A stretch of 64,000 nt of DNA from CAZAQK01 sp046344715 (GTDB lineage: Bacteria; Pseudomonadota; Alphaproteobacteria; Rickettsiales; SXRF01): positions 1-64,000 of the forward strand of contig JBKDKX010000019.1 in assembly GCA_046344715.1 (NCBI GenBank). The letters are read 5' to 3'. This document shows, in pieces, positions 26,279-35,158 of this stretch. Made by a program: the position numbers and the translations under genes. The notes under the pieces are model-generated. The model made no database searches. It was not told the origin of the DNA and saw only the letters and a list, made by a program, of their open reading frames with translations. Position 1 is the stretch's first letter; each line of letters starts with the position of its first letter.

Positions 26279-27271
26279 ATGGCGGTTTATACTCCACTTA
26301 CCCATGATGAAATCGCGGAGTATTTAACGCGCTATAATGTTGGTACTCTGGTATCTGCCAAAGGTATAACCGAGGGAGTGGAAAATACCAATTACCTTCT
26401 TACTGTCATTCCCGCGGAAGCGGGAATCCAGACCCCGCAACAAGTGCGGGGTGACAAATATATCCTCACATTATTTGAGCAGCGCTCACGCATGGAGGAT
26501 TTGCCGTATTTTGTAAGTCTGATGCAGCATTTTTCCAAGCGCGGAGTTCCTTGTCCATTGCCAATTGCAAAGAAAGATGGCGGCGTGCTGGGTGCGCTCA
26601 AGGAAAAACCAGCGATGATGGTGAGTTTTCTTGAAGGCAGCGGCGTGCATGCTATCCGTATGGAGCATATGCCGCAACTGGGCGCACTGGTTGCCAATAT
26701 GCATATTGCGGGTATGGATTTTCCGCACAAGCGCGAGAACCAGCTTTCGGTTGATGGATGGGAAGATCTGCGTCACAAAATCGGTGATCGCGCCGATGAA
26801 ATTGAGGCAGGCCTTGCCGATATACTCAAGGAAGAATGCATTTATTTAACTGAGCATTGGCCGAGCACATTGCCGGAAGGTGCAATACATGCGGATTTGT
26901 TTCCGGATAACGTATTTTTCCTGCGTGACCGTGGGGCGTTCAAACTTTCCGGCGTGATTGATTTTTATTTTTCCTGCCATGATATGTGGGCGTATGACCT
27001 TGCGATATGCATCAATTCATGGTGCTTTGATGACCGCCATAAATTTGTGCCAGAGCGCGCGCAGGCTTTGCTTGCTGCCTATAATGATGTGCGCCCAATG
27101 ACCGATGAAGAAGGCCGCGCCATGCCGATTCTGTTGCGCGGGGCGGCATTACGTTTCCTGCTCACCCGGGCGTATGACTGGATAAATACTCCGGCAGATG
27201 CGCAGGTGGTAAAGAAAGATCCGCTGGAGTATCTGGCGAAGCTCAGTTTCTTCCAGAAGCAGGCATTATGA
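26279..27271 (+). CDS. thrB: Homoserine kinase with an in-frame palindromic insertion
   Basis: Phosphorylates L-homoserine in threonine synthesis (330 aa). This is the APH-fold type found in alphaproteobacteria: TEGVENTNYLL and YILTLFEQRS in the N-lobe, catalytic loop AIHADLFPDNVFF and the metal-binding VIDFYFSCHD. Residues 43-59 (VIPAEAGIQTPQQVRGD) do not belong to the family: they are encoded by a palindromic element (26404-26456) that replaces a short turn between two N-lobe strands. The frame is kept and the rest is intact, so the enzyme is probably active. The gene overlaps rnhA by 4 bp; thrB-rnhA is a common alphaproteobacterial pair. Confidence 0.92.
   Translation: MAVYTPLTHDEIAEYLTRYNVGTLVSAKGITEGVENTNYLLTVIPAEAGIQTPQQVRGDKYILTLFEQRSRMEDLPYFVSLMQHFSKRGVPCPLPIAKKDGGVLGALKEKPAMMVSFLEGSGVHAIRMEHMPQLGALVANMHIAGMDFPHKRENQLSVDGWEDLRHKIGDRADEIEAGLADILKEECIYLTEHWPSTLPEGAIHADLFPDNVFFLRDRGAFKLSGVIDFYFSCHDMWAYDLAICINSWCFDDRHKFVPERAQALLAAYNDVRPMTDEEGRAMPILLRGAALRFLLTRAYDWINTPADAQVVKKDPLEYLAKLSFFQKQAL
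26404..26456 (+). repeat. Palindromic element inside thrB
   Basis: Bounded by TGTCA (26404-26408) and TGACA (26452-26456). It contains two hairpins, cccgcggaagcggg and ccccgcaacaagtgcgggg. The second hairpin with flank (26428-26451, 24 bp) is identical to 56982-57005 in front of pyrE. It is translated in frame within homoserine kinase. Confidence 0.9.
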
Positions 27272-27702
27272 AAAAACACGTAGAGATATATACGGATGGT
27301 GCGTGTTCCGGCAACCCGGGCCCGGGAGGCTGGGGGGCGATACTGGTGCATGGCAAGGTAGAAAAAGAACTCTCCGGCGCCGAGGATGACACCACCAACA
27401 ATCGTATGGAAATGATGGCAGCCATCAAGGCACTCAATGCCCTGAAATCTTCTTGCCGTGTCGATTTATATACGGATAGCACCTATGTGCAAAAGGGTAT
27501 CACCGAATGGATTGATGGCTGGAAGAAGCGCGGCTGGAAAACAGCTGACAGAAAACCAGTAAAAAATGCTGATCTATGGCAGGAGCTGGAAAAAGCCGCC
27601 AGCCGCCATGATATAAAATGGCACTGGGTGCGTGGGCATGATGGCCATGAATATAATGAACGAGCCGATGTGCTGGCGCGTGAGGCTATAGGCACCTTAT
27701 AA
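27268..27702 (+). CDS. rnhA: Ribonuclease HI
   Basis: Degrades the RNA strand of RNA-DNA hybrids (144 aa). All catalytic carboxylates are visible: the first Asp in IYTDGACSGNPGPGGWG, the Glu in NRMEMMAAI, the Asp in DLYTDSTYV and the last Asp in NERADVLAREA. It overlaps thrB by 4 bp and is followed by a clear terminator. Confidence 0.96.
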   Translation: MKKHVEIYTDGACSGNPGPGGWGAILVHGKVEKELSGAEDDTTNNRMEMMAAIKALNALKSSCRVDLYTDSTYVQKGITEWIDGWKKRGWKTADRKPVKNADLWQELEKAASRHDIKWHWVRGHDGHEYNERADVLAREAIGTL

Positions 27703-27731
27703 AAAAAGCCCACCTTTCGGTGGGCTTTTTA
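27703..27731. terminator. Rho-independent terminator, usable from both sides
   Basis: Stem aaagcccacc / ggtgggcttt with a tttc loop, flanked by runs of A on the left and T on the right. It directly follows the rnhA stop and lies 20 bp past the end of the convergent bactofilin gene, so it can stop both transcripts. Confidence 0.92.
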
Positions 27732-27751
27732 GTTGGTAGGAGAATGGCTTA

Positions 27752-28504
27752 TTAAGCGGCCACCTTGTCATCTTTATTTGCACGGGCGCGTGGCACAGCG
27801 GCACCAATTGCAGCAGATGCATTGGTTTTAATTTCGCCGGTCATTTCGCCGCCGCGTTCAATCTCAATTTCACCATAGGTGATTTTGCCACGAACTTTGC
27901 CAGTTGCATAAATAACCAGGCGGTTGCGAACAATCAGGTCACCTTCAAACAGGCCACGGATTTCCGCATCTTCAATGTTAGCAGAACCTTTGAAAGAACC
28001 TTGCTCGGTGATTTCAACGGTGTGCACATCATTGAGGGTTGCTTCAACTTTACCTTCAATCAGCAGGCGGTCGCAGGTTGCGATCTCACCTTTGAGGAGG
28101 ATGTCATTACCAACCGTCAGCACGCGGCGTGGCGCGCCACCACTCTTCACTGTTTTATCAACAGAAGGTGAAGGGAAAGAAGAATTAGAAGAAGGCGAAG
28201 TCATACCAGCAGAAGAAGGCATGGCGCTTGCGGGTTTTGCTGCTACATCAGGCATACGGTTACGTCCCATGTCAGAGGTGATTGGAGAAGAAGGGGTAGG
28301 GCGGAAAGAGCTCGCTGGTTGCGGCGCTGAACTCTGTGGCTGCGACGGCGCAACAGGAGGGCGTGGCATAGGCTGGCTATAAGAAGACGCAGAAGGAACA
28401 GCAGGTGAGGATGCACCAGAGCTTACCACCGTTGCGGATTCAACAGCTTCCTGCTTTGAATCGGGTTCATTATCAAATAGGCTATCTTCTCTACGGCGGA
28501 ACAT
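27752..28504 (-). CDS. Bactofilin (polymer-forming cytoskeletal protein)
   Basis: A 250-aa protein with a long Ser/Pro/Ala-rich disordered N-terminal half and a bactofilin beta-helix (DUF583) at about 125-230, recognisable by its regular hydrophobic/glycine pattern (LLIEGKVEATL, IEDAEIRGLFEGDLIV, GKVRGKITYGEIEIERGG). Bactofilins polymerise without nucleotide and scaffold cell-shape or polar structures. Monocistronic by appearance; the N-terminal extension is longer than in most bactofilins. Confidence 0.9.
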   Translation of the reverse strand: MFRRREDSLFDNEPDSKQEAVESATVVSSGASSPAVPSASSYSQPMPRPPVAPSQPQSSAPQPASSFRPTPSSPITSDMGRNRMPDVAAKPASAMPSSAGMTSPSSNSSFPSPSVDKTVKSGGAPRRVLTVGNDILLKGEIATCDRLLIEGKVEATLNDVHTVEITEQGSFKGSANIEDAEIRGLFEGDLIVRNRLVIYATGKVRGKITYGEIEIERGGEMTGEIKTNASAAIGAAVPRARANKDDKVAA

Positions 28505-28646
28505 ACGCTTTCTCCCTGACGACTTGTATGTGAAAAATTGCTGTGTGAGCGACGACGCACAACCAGCATTACTCCACTCACAGTAGTAGATTTGAATTCG
28601 TAACGCTAGAGAAATTTTGATATTTTTGCGAGTGGCGGAATCACTT

Positions 28647-29705
28647 TTATTTTAGGCGCTTTTTCATAAAAAACATCATTGATGCAAACCATGAAAAAAG
28701 TGGATTCCCAACCGCCAGATTCAAAACACTATCTGGGGTTCGCTCAAATGCTTTTCGCAAAAGTTGCTTAGTATAAAAGCGCGGATAAATACGTTCCATG
28801 CGTTTTGCCGGATGTTCGCCGCCTTGTTTGATGTGTGTTGCAATGGTTTCGCCCAGCACTTTGCCATAATGCAGTGCGGTGTGAATCCCCCCAGCGGTGA
28901 GTGGCGAAACAATGCCCGCAGAATCCCCAAGTAATATGACATTGCCACGGTAAAATGGTTGCACAAGGCCGCCCACAGGGATAAGTCCGCCGCGCCGCGC
29001 TACCACTTTGGCACCTGAAAAATCAAACTCATTCTTCATGCTTGCAACAAAAGCATCAATATCTGGTTTTTGTGGCATACGGCAGGCAAGCCCCACCTGC
29101 GCCACGCCAACACCAGGAATAACCCAGCCCAGATAGCCATGCGCTAATTTTTGATTCAGGAAACAATAAAAAGAATTGTTATCCTTAAGTGGCAGGCCTT
29201 CATATTCTGCCTCGGCGCCCAATAAAAATTCTGTATTCTGGCCAAGCGAAAAATCATCGGCAACCTTGGAGCGTGGGCCATCTGCCCCAATCAGGAAACG
29301 GCAGGAATATTCATTATTTACAATAATTTTATCGCCATCCTGCCTGCTGCTAACATACGGCGTATCATATAAAATAGTAGCTCCTGCCTTGATGGCGTCA
29401 TCGGAGAGGTGGCGCATTAGGTTAGGCGTATCGGTGGTGAGGAAGAAATAATCAGCTGATTTCAAGTCAGTATGGCGCATGGAGGGGGAATACAATCGTA
29501 CATCGGTGACCTTACGGATGAGCTGTTCAGGAACAGCAAATTCATCGGCGCATTCTTTTACAATGATTCCTGTGGTGTGCATACCCATGCCTGGCGTGTG
29601 CTTGCGCTCCAGAAGCGTAACGCTGATACCCGCTTCCGCCAACGCTTTGGCGCAGGCAAGCCCAGCAAATCCACCGCCTGCGATGATGACGTCCGCATGG
29701 TTCAT
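28647..29705 (-). CDS. FAD-dependent oxidoreductase, geranylgeranyl-reductase-like
   Basis: A 352-aa flavoprotein: FAD-binding VIIAGGGFAGLACAKALAEAG at the N terminus, FLIGADGPRSKVAD in the middle and NVILLGDSAGIVSPLTAGGI near residue 270. This set is that of the geranylgeranyl reductase/para-hydroxybenzoate hydroxylase superfamily. The C-terminal part (YPRFYTKQLLRKAFERTPDS) is typical of the reductase-like branch. Substrate unknown. It overlaps mutY by 4 bp. Confidence 0.8.
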   Translation of the reverse strand: MNHADVIIAGGGFAGLACAKALAEAGISVTLLERKHTPGMGMHTTGIIVKECADEFAVPEQLIRKVTDVRLYSPSMRHTDLKSADYFFLTTDTPNLMRHLSDDAIKAGATILYDTPYVSSRQDGDKIIVNNEYSCRFLIGADGPRSKVADDFSLGQNTEFLLGAEAEYEGLPLKDNNSFYCFLNQKLAHGYLGWVIPGVGVAQVGLACRMPQKPDIDAFVASMKNEFDFSGAKVVARRGGLIPVGGLVQPFYRGNVILLGDSAGIVSPLTAGGIHTALHYGKVLGETIATHIKQGGEHPAKRMERIYPRFYTKQLLRKAFERTPDSVLNLAVGNPLFSWFASMMFFMKKRLK

Positions 29706-30658
29706 GAAAGCATTTCCAGTATTTTTTTCTCAGCCATAGAAAACGGTAATTTCTTCAGTTTTGCAAGGGAATACCAGCCTTTGCCAGAAGATTTAGCTAC
29801 GCGCAAGCGATACACATTAGCTTCCAAGGTAAAATGACTGTATTGCTGGCGGATTGCGCCAAGATAAACTCCTCCAACATCAGGGGGAAGGGGATGCTCT
29901 TCAAAATGATACAAACCATTCAGGAATTGGGTGGTGCGGGGCGTTGCAAAATATTCGCCCTTGCCGTTTTGCTTAATTACAATGATTTTTTGCCGCACTG
30001 GCACTACTTTTTTTAGTTTCTTTGCAGGGAATTGTTCTGGTGTGGATTGCCCCGCACAGATGGTTTCTGCCGGGCACTTGCTACATTTGGGATTGCGTTT
30101 GCTGCAAACCTGCGCGCCAATATCCATCATGGCCTGATTGTAATCAAACGGGTTTCTTATGTCTAAAAGAGCAGTAGCGTTATTCCATAATTCTGCATCT
30201 GTAGGGCTTTCGAGCGCAAAGATGCGGCAGAGTACGCGCTTTACATTTGCCTCCATCACGGCAACTGGCTGATGATAAGCAAAGGAGGCAACCGCATGTG
30301 CAGTGTTGCGGCCGATGCCGGGCAAGGCAATCAGTGCATCCACATCGCGTGGCAGTTGACCACCGCACGCTTTTGCAGCCTTATACAAATTCCTTGCGCG
30401 GCTGTAATAGCCAAGCCCTTGCCACGCAGAAAGCACATCCTGCTCTTTGGCCTTGGCAAGAGCCTTCAATGTCGGGAAGCGTTTAAGAAATTGGAAATAA
30501 TAACGCTCCAGTACGGTTTTCACCTGTGTCTGCTGAAGCATTACTTCACTTACATAGATGGCATAGGCATCATCGGTGTTGCGCCACGGAAGATCCTTGC
30601 GGCCATGCTTTCCATACCAGCTATGCAATTTTTTATGGAAAGAAGAATAGTCATCCAT
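29702..30658 (-). CDS. mutY: A/G-specific adenine glycosylase
   Basis: Removes adenine mispaired with 8-oxoguanine (318 aa). Present: LPWRNTDDAYAIYVSEVMLQQTQV with catalytic Glu38, the HhH motif LPGIGRNTAHAV and the 4Fe-4S motif C-x6-C-x2-C-x5-C (CSKRNPKCSKCPAETIC). The catalytic Asp that follows the HhH motif (LDGN in E. coli, Asp138) is Glu136 here (VMEANVKRV); the codon is GAG and unambiguous. The C-terminal NUDIX-like 8-oxoG recognition domain is present but short. Family assignment is secure; activity may be altered or use the Glu. Confidence 0.92.
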   Translation of the reverse strand: MDDYSSFHKKLHSWYGKHGRKDLPWRNTDDAYAIYVSEVMLQQTQVKTVLERYYFQFLKRFPTLKALAKAKEQDVLSAWQGLGYYSRARNLYKAAKACGGQLPRDVDALIALPGIGRNTAHAVASFAYHQPVAVMEANVKRVLCRIFALESPTDAELWNNATALLDIRNPFDYNQAMMDIGAQVCSKRNPKCSKCPAETICAGQSTPEQFPAKKLKKVVPVRQKIIVIKQNGKGEYFATPRTTQFLNGLYHFEEHPLPPDVGGVYLGAIRQQYSHFTLEANVYRLRVAKSSGKGWYSLAKLKKLPFSMAEKKILEMLS

Positions 30659-30660
30659 AA

Positions 30661-31362
30661 TTACTTCTGATGCTGTAAATGCTGAATTTTTGCAGTTGAT
30701 TGGGAAAATTTTTTCTTGAAGGATTCAATCCAAGTATCTGCAGGAATATTTTTGGGTAATGATACCTCATAATGGTATTGAATATTATTAGATGATCCCA
30801 GCAGGCGAGTGGCATGGAAGTCTTTGTTTTTCATAAGCACATCAGGCAAAGTATTTGTCAAAAAATTTTGTTTTTGGGGTAATGCCGAGATAATACCGAT
30901 CGAAACAAAAGAAATACCATTAATGCGGAATCCTCCGCCCAGAGGCAAACCCAATTCATCCAGCAGTCGTTGTGAAACGTGCACTTTAAGAGGCTTTTTC
31001 TTAGCAGGATAAGTTCTGATAATATCTTTTAGCATGTGTTGTGCGAGCTGTTTTTCAATCACCAACATTTTTTCGATAGAAAATTTGTTATCTGTACCGA
31101 TAAACAGTATATTTGTTTTGCGATTAGGTGTTTTGGCAACGGTTTCAATCGTGAATGCCCTGGAAAACGTTGCGCTATTAAAATTAATGAATACCTCTTC
31201 GGCAAGTGGCAGATCATCATGTGCGCGAGTCACCAAAACACGCACGCTCTCTTGATCGATATATTCAGAGTGTGCGGGTTTCTCAGGGAAAAATACTAGT
31301 GAACAAAATACTATTAGAATGCTGAAATTGATGATTTTTTTGTGTAAAAATGGAGATTTCAT
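30661..31362 (-). CDS. Exported protein, probable remnant of a YbbP/FtsX-like permease periplasmic domain
   Basis: A 233-aa protein with one N-terminal hydrophobic segment (IINFSILIVFCSLVFF) and no further membrane helices. I see a weak but ordered resemblance to the periplasmic region of YbbP-type ABC permeases: LLDELGLPLGGGFRINGISF, then VSIGIISALPQ and LPDVLMKNKDFHATRLLGSS, followed by the YHYEVSLP strand. Context supports this: in many proteobacteria ybbA-ybbP is divergent from the arylesterase gene tesA, and a tesA-like gene lies divergently 81 bp away. If right, the ATPase and all transporter helices are lost and only an exported fragment remains. The match is from reading only. Confidence 0.4.
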   Translation of the reverse strand: MKSPFLHKKIINFSILIVFCSLVFFPEKPAHSEYIDQESVRVLVTRAHDDLPLAEEVFINFNSATFSRAFTIETVAKTPNRKTNILFIGTDNKFSIEKMLVIEKQLAQHMLKDIIRTYPAKKKPLKVHVSQRLLDELGLPLGGGFRINGISFVSIGIISALPQKQNFLTNTLPDVLMKNKDFHATRLLGSSNNIQYHYEVSLPKNIPADTWIESFKKKFSQSTAKIQHLQHQK

Positions 31363-31443
31363 GGATGTTTATTTTTAATTCAGTATGATGTAGAATGATA
31401 CGCGTATGGCAAATAAATAAAACATACTGGAAACACGGAAGAA

Positions 31444-32241
31444 ATGAAACGAATTTTCATAGGGTTAGTTGCCTTGGCCGTTTTGGCTGCTTCCGCAGGC
31501 AGTGCGGTGGCTGCCAACACCATCCGTGTGGTGGCGTTTGGTGATAGTCTGACATCAGGTTACCAATTGACCGAGGAGGCAAGCTATGCCGCTCAGCTCA
31601 AAAAAAAGCTGATAGGAGTAGGGTACACAAACCTTGAGATCGTTAACATGAGTGTTGCCGGAGAAACCACGGCTGGCGGTCTGGAACGACTTTCCGCACT
31701 ATTGTTGAAGCAGCCAGATATTGTCGTGCTGCAACTTGGGGCGAATGACGTTATCCGAGGCATTAATCCAAATGTTATCTACCAAAACCTCATACATATC
31801 ATCGGCAGGCTAAAGGAGAATAATGTTTACGTTGTACTCATAGGCATGAAAGCACCTCCACATTTAGGATCAGAATATGTAAGACAGGTGGAGTCTATCT
31901 ATGCGCGTATGGCATCATTTTATCAGCTAGCCTTTTATCCCGATGCGTTGGATGGAATTTATGGGAACCCTGAGCTGACACTTGCAGATGGTCTGCATCC
32001 TAATTCCAATGGCATTGAATTAATGGTGGAAAATACTTACCGGTTGGTTGATGCAGGATTGCGCTGGAAATGGGAAGTCATGCAATATCAGGAAGAATAC
32101 AAGCAGAAATGGGCGCAGGAAACAACCGAGGGGAATCCGGTCAGTGCAGGAACAGATGCAGGAAGTGGTGGTAGCGTGCTGCAATATAAGGGGGCACCTG
32201 TGCCTGCGGATCCAACTGCTCCGATGCCTGCGCCGCGGTAA
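31444..32241 (+). CDS. Arylesterase / lysophospholipase, SGNH (TesA-like)
   Basis: Periplasmic GDSL-type hydrolase, 265 aa. Signal peptide with AGSAVAA cleavage region; block I VVAFGDSLTSGY (catalytic Ser), block II Gly in MSVAGETTAGG, block III LQLGANDVIRG and block V DGLHPNSNG (catalytic Asp-His). A C-terminal Gly/Pro/Ala-rich extension of about 60 residues (after VDAGLRWKWEV) is longer than in TesA and may be disordered. Usually acts on fatty acyl esters or thioesters. Confidence 0.88.
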   Translation: MKRIFIGLVALAVLAASAGSAVAANTIRVVAFGDSLTSGYQLTEEASYAAQLKKKLIGVGYTNLEIVNMSVAGETTAGGLERLSALLLKQPDIVVLQLGANDVIRGINPNVIYQNLIHIIGRLKENNVYVVLIGMKAPPHLGSEYVRQVESIYARMASFYQLAFYPDALDGIYGNPELTLADGLHPNSNGIELMVENTYRLVDAGLRWKWEVMQYQEEYKQKWAQETTEGNPVSAGTDAGSGGSVLQYKGAPVPADPTAPMPAPR

Positions 32242-32310
32242 ACCTGTTGTCTAATGCCCTCAGTCTTTGTATGCTCCCCGTCCAACTCAACCATTTAGAC
32301 GGAACAGGGC

Positions 32311-34143
32311 ATGACCAAAGCCAGCACAGCAAAAACACCCGCTTCAACATTTAACGTAACCACTGGGGCACTTCCCGCCTCACAAAAAATTTATGTAGGC
32401 GAGCAGCGCGTGGCCATGCGCTCTATTGCGATATCTGGTGGCCAGTCATCACTGGCGGTATATGATACATCGGGCATATACACCGACGAACAGGCGAAGA
32501 TTGATATTTACAAAGGCTTGCCGAAAATTCGCCAGGCATGGATTGAAGGTCGTGGTGATGTGGAAGCCTATAATGGCCGTGATGTGAAACCGGAAGATAA
32601 TGGTTTGCACGGCGCGTCCAAAGGTGCGGCGGTGGAAGAATTCCCGAATGTGAATTTGCGCCCATTGCGTGCGAAAGCGGGCAAATCCGTAACGCAGCTT
32701 ACCTATGCACGTGCCGGTATCATCACCAAAGAAATGGAATATATTGCGATTCGCGAGAATGAAGGCCGTAAACTGACAGAAGCGCGCAGTAAGCCTTACC
32801 AGAAAGGTGAGGGCTTCGGCGCAAAGATTCCCGAGATCATCACCCCTGAATTCGTGTGTGATGAAATCGCGGCAGGCCGTGCAATTATACCGTGCAATAT
32901 CAACCACCCTGAATCTGAGCCGATGATTATCGGCCGCAATTTCAAGGTGAAGATAAACGCCAATATTGGCAACTCGGCGGTGACATCTTCGGTTGCCGAA
33001 GAAGTTGAAAAGATGGTGTGGGCGATACGTTGGGGTGCCGATAACGTGATGGATCTCTCCACCGGCCGCAATATCCACAACATCCGCGAATGGATTATCC
33101 GTAATTCTCCGGTGCCGATTGGCACCGTGCCGATTTATCAGGCACTGGAAAAAGTGAATGGCGTGGCGGAAGATTTGACCTATGAAATTTACCGCGACAC
33201 GCTGATTGAGCAGTGCGAGCAGGGGGTGGATTATTTTACCATCCATGCGGGCGTGCGCCTGCCTTTCGTGCCGATGACGGCTGGCCGCAAAACTGGCATT
33301 GTCTCGCGCGGTGGCAGTATCATGGCGAAGTGGTGCCTTGCGCATCACAAGGAAAGTTTCCTGTATGAGAATTTTGAGGATATCTGCGAAATCATGCGCG
33401 CGTATGATGTGAGCTTCTCACTGGGTGATGGCCTGCGCCCGGGCAGCCAGCATGATGCGAATGATGAAGCACAATTCAGCGAACTCAAAACACTTGGTGA
33501 CCTCACCAAGGTGGCGTGGAAGCATGACTGTCAGGTGATGATTGAAGGCCCTGGCCACGTGCCGATGCATCTAATTAAAGAGAACATGGAAAAGCAGCTG
33601 GAGCTGTGCCATGAAGCACCGTTTTATACGCTTGGGCCACTAACCACTGATATTGCACCGGGTTATGACCATATCACCAGCGGCATTGGTGCGGCGATGA
33701 TTGGTTGGTTTGGCACGGCGATGCTGTGTTATGTGACACCGAAGGAACATCTGGGCTTGCCAGACCGCGACGACGTAAAAACCGGTGTAATCACCTATAA
33801 AATCGCTGCACACGCGGCAGATCTCGCCAAAGGCCATCCATCGGCATATCGGCGGGATGATGCGGTGTCGGATGCGCGGTTTGAGTTCCGCTGGCAGGAT
33901 CAGTTTAATTTATCGCTTGATCCGGAAACCGCGCAGAAATTTCATGATGAAACGCTACCCGCCGAAGGCGCGAAAGTGGCGCATTTCTGCTCGATGTGCG
34001 GGCCAAAATTCTGCAGCATGAAAATCTCGCAGGAAGTGCGTGATTACGCGGCGGCGGAAAAAGAAAAAGGCATGGCCGAAATGAGCGAAAAATTCAAAGC
34101 CGCCGGAAGCGAGATTTACGTGGAGCAGAAAAAAGCGGTGTGA
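32311..34143 (+). CDS. thiC: Phosphomethylpyrimidine synthase
   Basis: Radical SAM enzyme converting aminoimidazole ribotide to HMP phosphate in thiamine synthesis (610 aa, normal length). The C-terminal cluster motif CSMCGPKFCSM (CxxCx4C) is intact; MIEGPGHVPMHLI, DGLRPGSQHDAND and GPLTTDIAPGYDHITSGIGAA are typical. The 69 bp between the arylesterase stop and the ATG contain no THI-box motifs, so the TPP riboswitch that usually controls thiC is absent or the promoter lies elsewhere. No other thiamine gene is in the window. Confidence 0.97.
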   Translation: MTKASTAKTPASTFNVTTGALPASQKIYVGEQRVAMRSIAISGGQSSLAVYDTSGIYTDEQAKIDIYKGLPKIRQAWIEGRGDVEAYNGRDVKPEDNGLHGASKGAAVEEFPNVNLRPLRAKAGKSVTQLTYARAGIITKEMEYIAIRENEGRKLTEARSKPYQKGEGFGAKIPEIITPEFVCDEIAAGRAIIPCNINHPESEPMIIGRNFKVKINANIGNSAVTSSVAEEVEKMVWAIRWGADNVMDLSTGRNIHNIREWIIRNSPVPIGTVPIYQALEKVNGVAEDLTYEIYRDTLIEQCEQGVDYFTIHAGVRLPFVPMTAGRKTGIVSRGGSIMAKWCLAHHKESFLYENFEDICEIMRAYDVSFSLGDGLRPGSQHDANDEAQFSELKTLGDLTKVAWKHDCQVMIEGPGHVPMHLIKENMEKQLELCHEAPFYTLGPLTTDIAPGYDHITSGIGAAMIGWFGTAMLCYVTPKEHLGLPDRDDVKTGVITYKIAAHAADLAKGHPSAYRRDDAVSDARFEFRWQDQFNLSLDPETAQKFHDETLPAEGAKVAHFCSMCGPKFCSMKISQEVRDYAAAEKEKGMAEMSEKFKAAGSEIYVEQKKAV

Positions 34144-34150
34144 TTTTACC

Positions 34151-34235
34151 TGTCATCCCCGCCTTGTGCGGGGATCTAGGGACATATAGCAGCACCGTCA
34201 TGTTGCCCTAGATCCCGGCCTTCGCCGGGATGACG
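34151..34235. repeat. Palindromic element downstream of thiC
   Basis: Two GC-rich hairpins (ccccgccttgtgcgggg and cccggccttcgccggg) bounded by TGTCA at 34151 and TGACG at 34231-34235. Same class as the elements in thrB and the SDR gene. It lies 8 bp after the thiC stop; the remaining gap to 34356 holds AT-rich sequence and the probable promoter of the next gene. Confidence 0.7.
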
Positions 34236-34356
34236 AATACGGAGAGATTTACCAGAAGGTTGCCTAAAAATTATATATTATAGTAATTTACACATTTCAC
34301 AGAACCTTAACATGCATTTACGGTTGTGGTTGCTATAGTGTTCCATACGGGTACAT

Positions 34357-35100
34357 ATGGAACAGTCCGAGCGCGAGAAACATTTAAACAAGTTACTGCT
34401 GTGGGAAATGCTTGGCGTATCTCCTGAGGACGTCAACACCGTTACGGCTGGCCATTATTTGAAGTTAAATGACGGCAGATTTCATCATGTAACGCGCGGA
34501 GGGTATGGCGAGTTGGTAACAACACCTGCCTTTACTGCACCGGATGATATGGGTGACTGGCTGGTTATACATATATCTGCCGATTCAAAATATTTAGAAC
34601 AATTTGGAAAAAGCGCGGCCTATAAGCATAAGGCATTACAGGATATATTTACCAACAGTAATCTTCAGCAGGGCTCTGATTATGAACTCATCATGGCCTA
34701 TCGCGACAAATCCGTGGAAGGCAAAAAATTCTGGCAGCTTCACACGCCGCCGGATAATTTTGTAGTGGCCATCAATGCCAGCAGCTTTGAACATTTGGCG
34801 GCTCATATGCTGCATACATTGGCCGATCCGGAAAAAGGCATGGCACTGGCAGGGTTTAAACGCAAAGATAGGTATTTGCACAGCTTCAAATATCCGGATG
34901 TGCCGATTACACGCGCGGTGATGTACCTGATGGTAAATGCAAAAATACATCCCAAAATTCTGGAGAAAATAAAGGCAGAAGCGGTAGCGCATGACAATTT
35001 TGATTATGTACGTGTTCTTGAAGGTAAAATGGCAGGCACACATGCGGAGCGCATTACCAATAAGCATGAATCTGGCGGCATATATCCCGGTGATATTTAG
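34357..35100 (+). CDS. Unrecognised protein, paralogue A of a three-gene tandem family
   Basis: A 247-aa soluble protein with no signal peptide, membrane helix or motif I recognise. Its middle and C-terminal parts align by eye with the two genes downstream (35376 and 36354): FVVAINASSFEHLAAHMLHT with LADPEKG corresponds to LTVVLTAGAHKRLAVALLKR with MADPAKG in paralogue B, followed by a conserved Asp/Tyr-rich segment and an Asn/Glu-Phe helix (NFDYVRVLEGKM). It seems to have its own promoter region, with a ttaacatgcatttacg motif about 45 bp before the ATG. Function unknown. Confidence 0.65.
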   Translation: MEQSEREKHLNKLLLWEMLGVSPEDVNTVTAGHYLKLNDGRFHHVTRGGYGELVTTPAFTAPDDMGDWLVIHISADSKYLEQFGKSAAYKHKALQDIFTNSNLQQGSDYELIMAYRDKSVEGKKFWQLHTPPDNFVVAINASSFEHLAAHMLHTLADPEKGMALAGFKRKDRYLHSFKYPDVPITRAVMYLMVNAKIHPKILEKIKAEAVAHDNFDYVRVLEGKMAGTHAERITNKHESGGIYPGDI

Positions 35101-35158
35101 CACTTAACGCTTTCTTTACCCATATTTGTTAGGCCGAGGCTATGGGGAGGTTACGCGT

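Noticed and set aside
32242..32310. TPP riboswitch before thiC
   Set aside because: No conserved THI-box segments can be found and the space is too short.
32449..33348. 299-codon open frame on the minus strand of thiC
   Set aside because: It mirrors the codon structure of thiC, has a composition rich in His/Arg/Phe without any domain, and lies wholly inside a certain gene.
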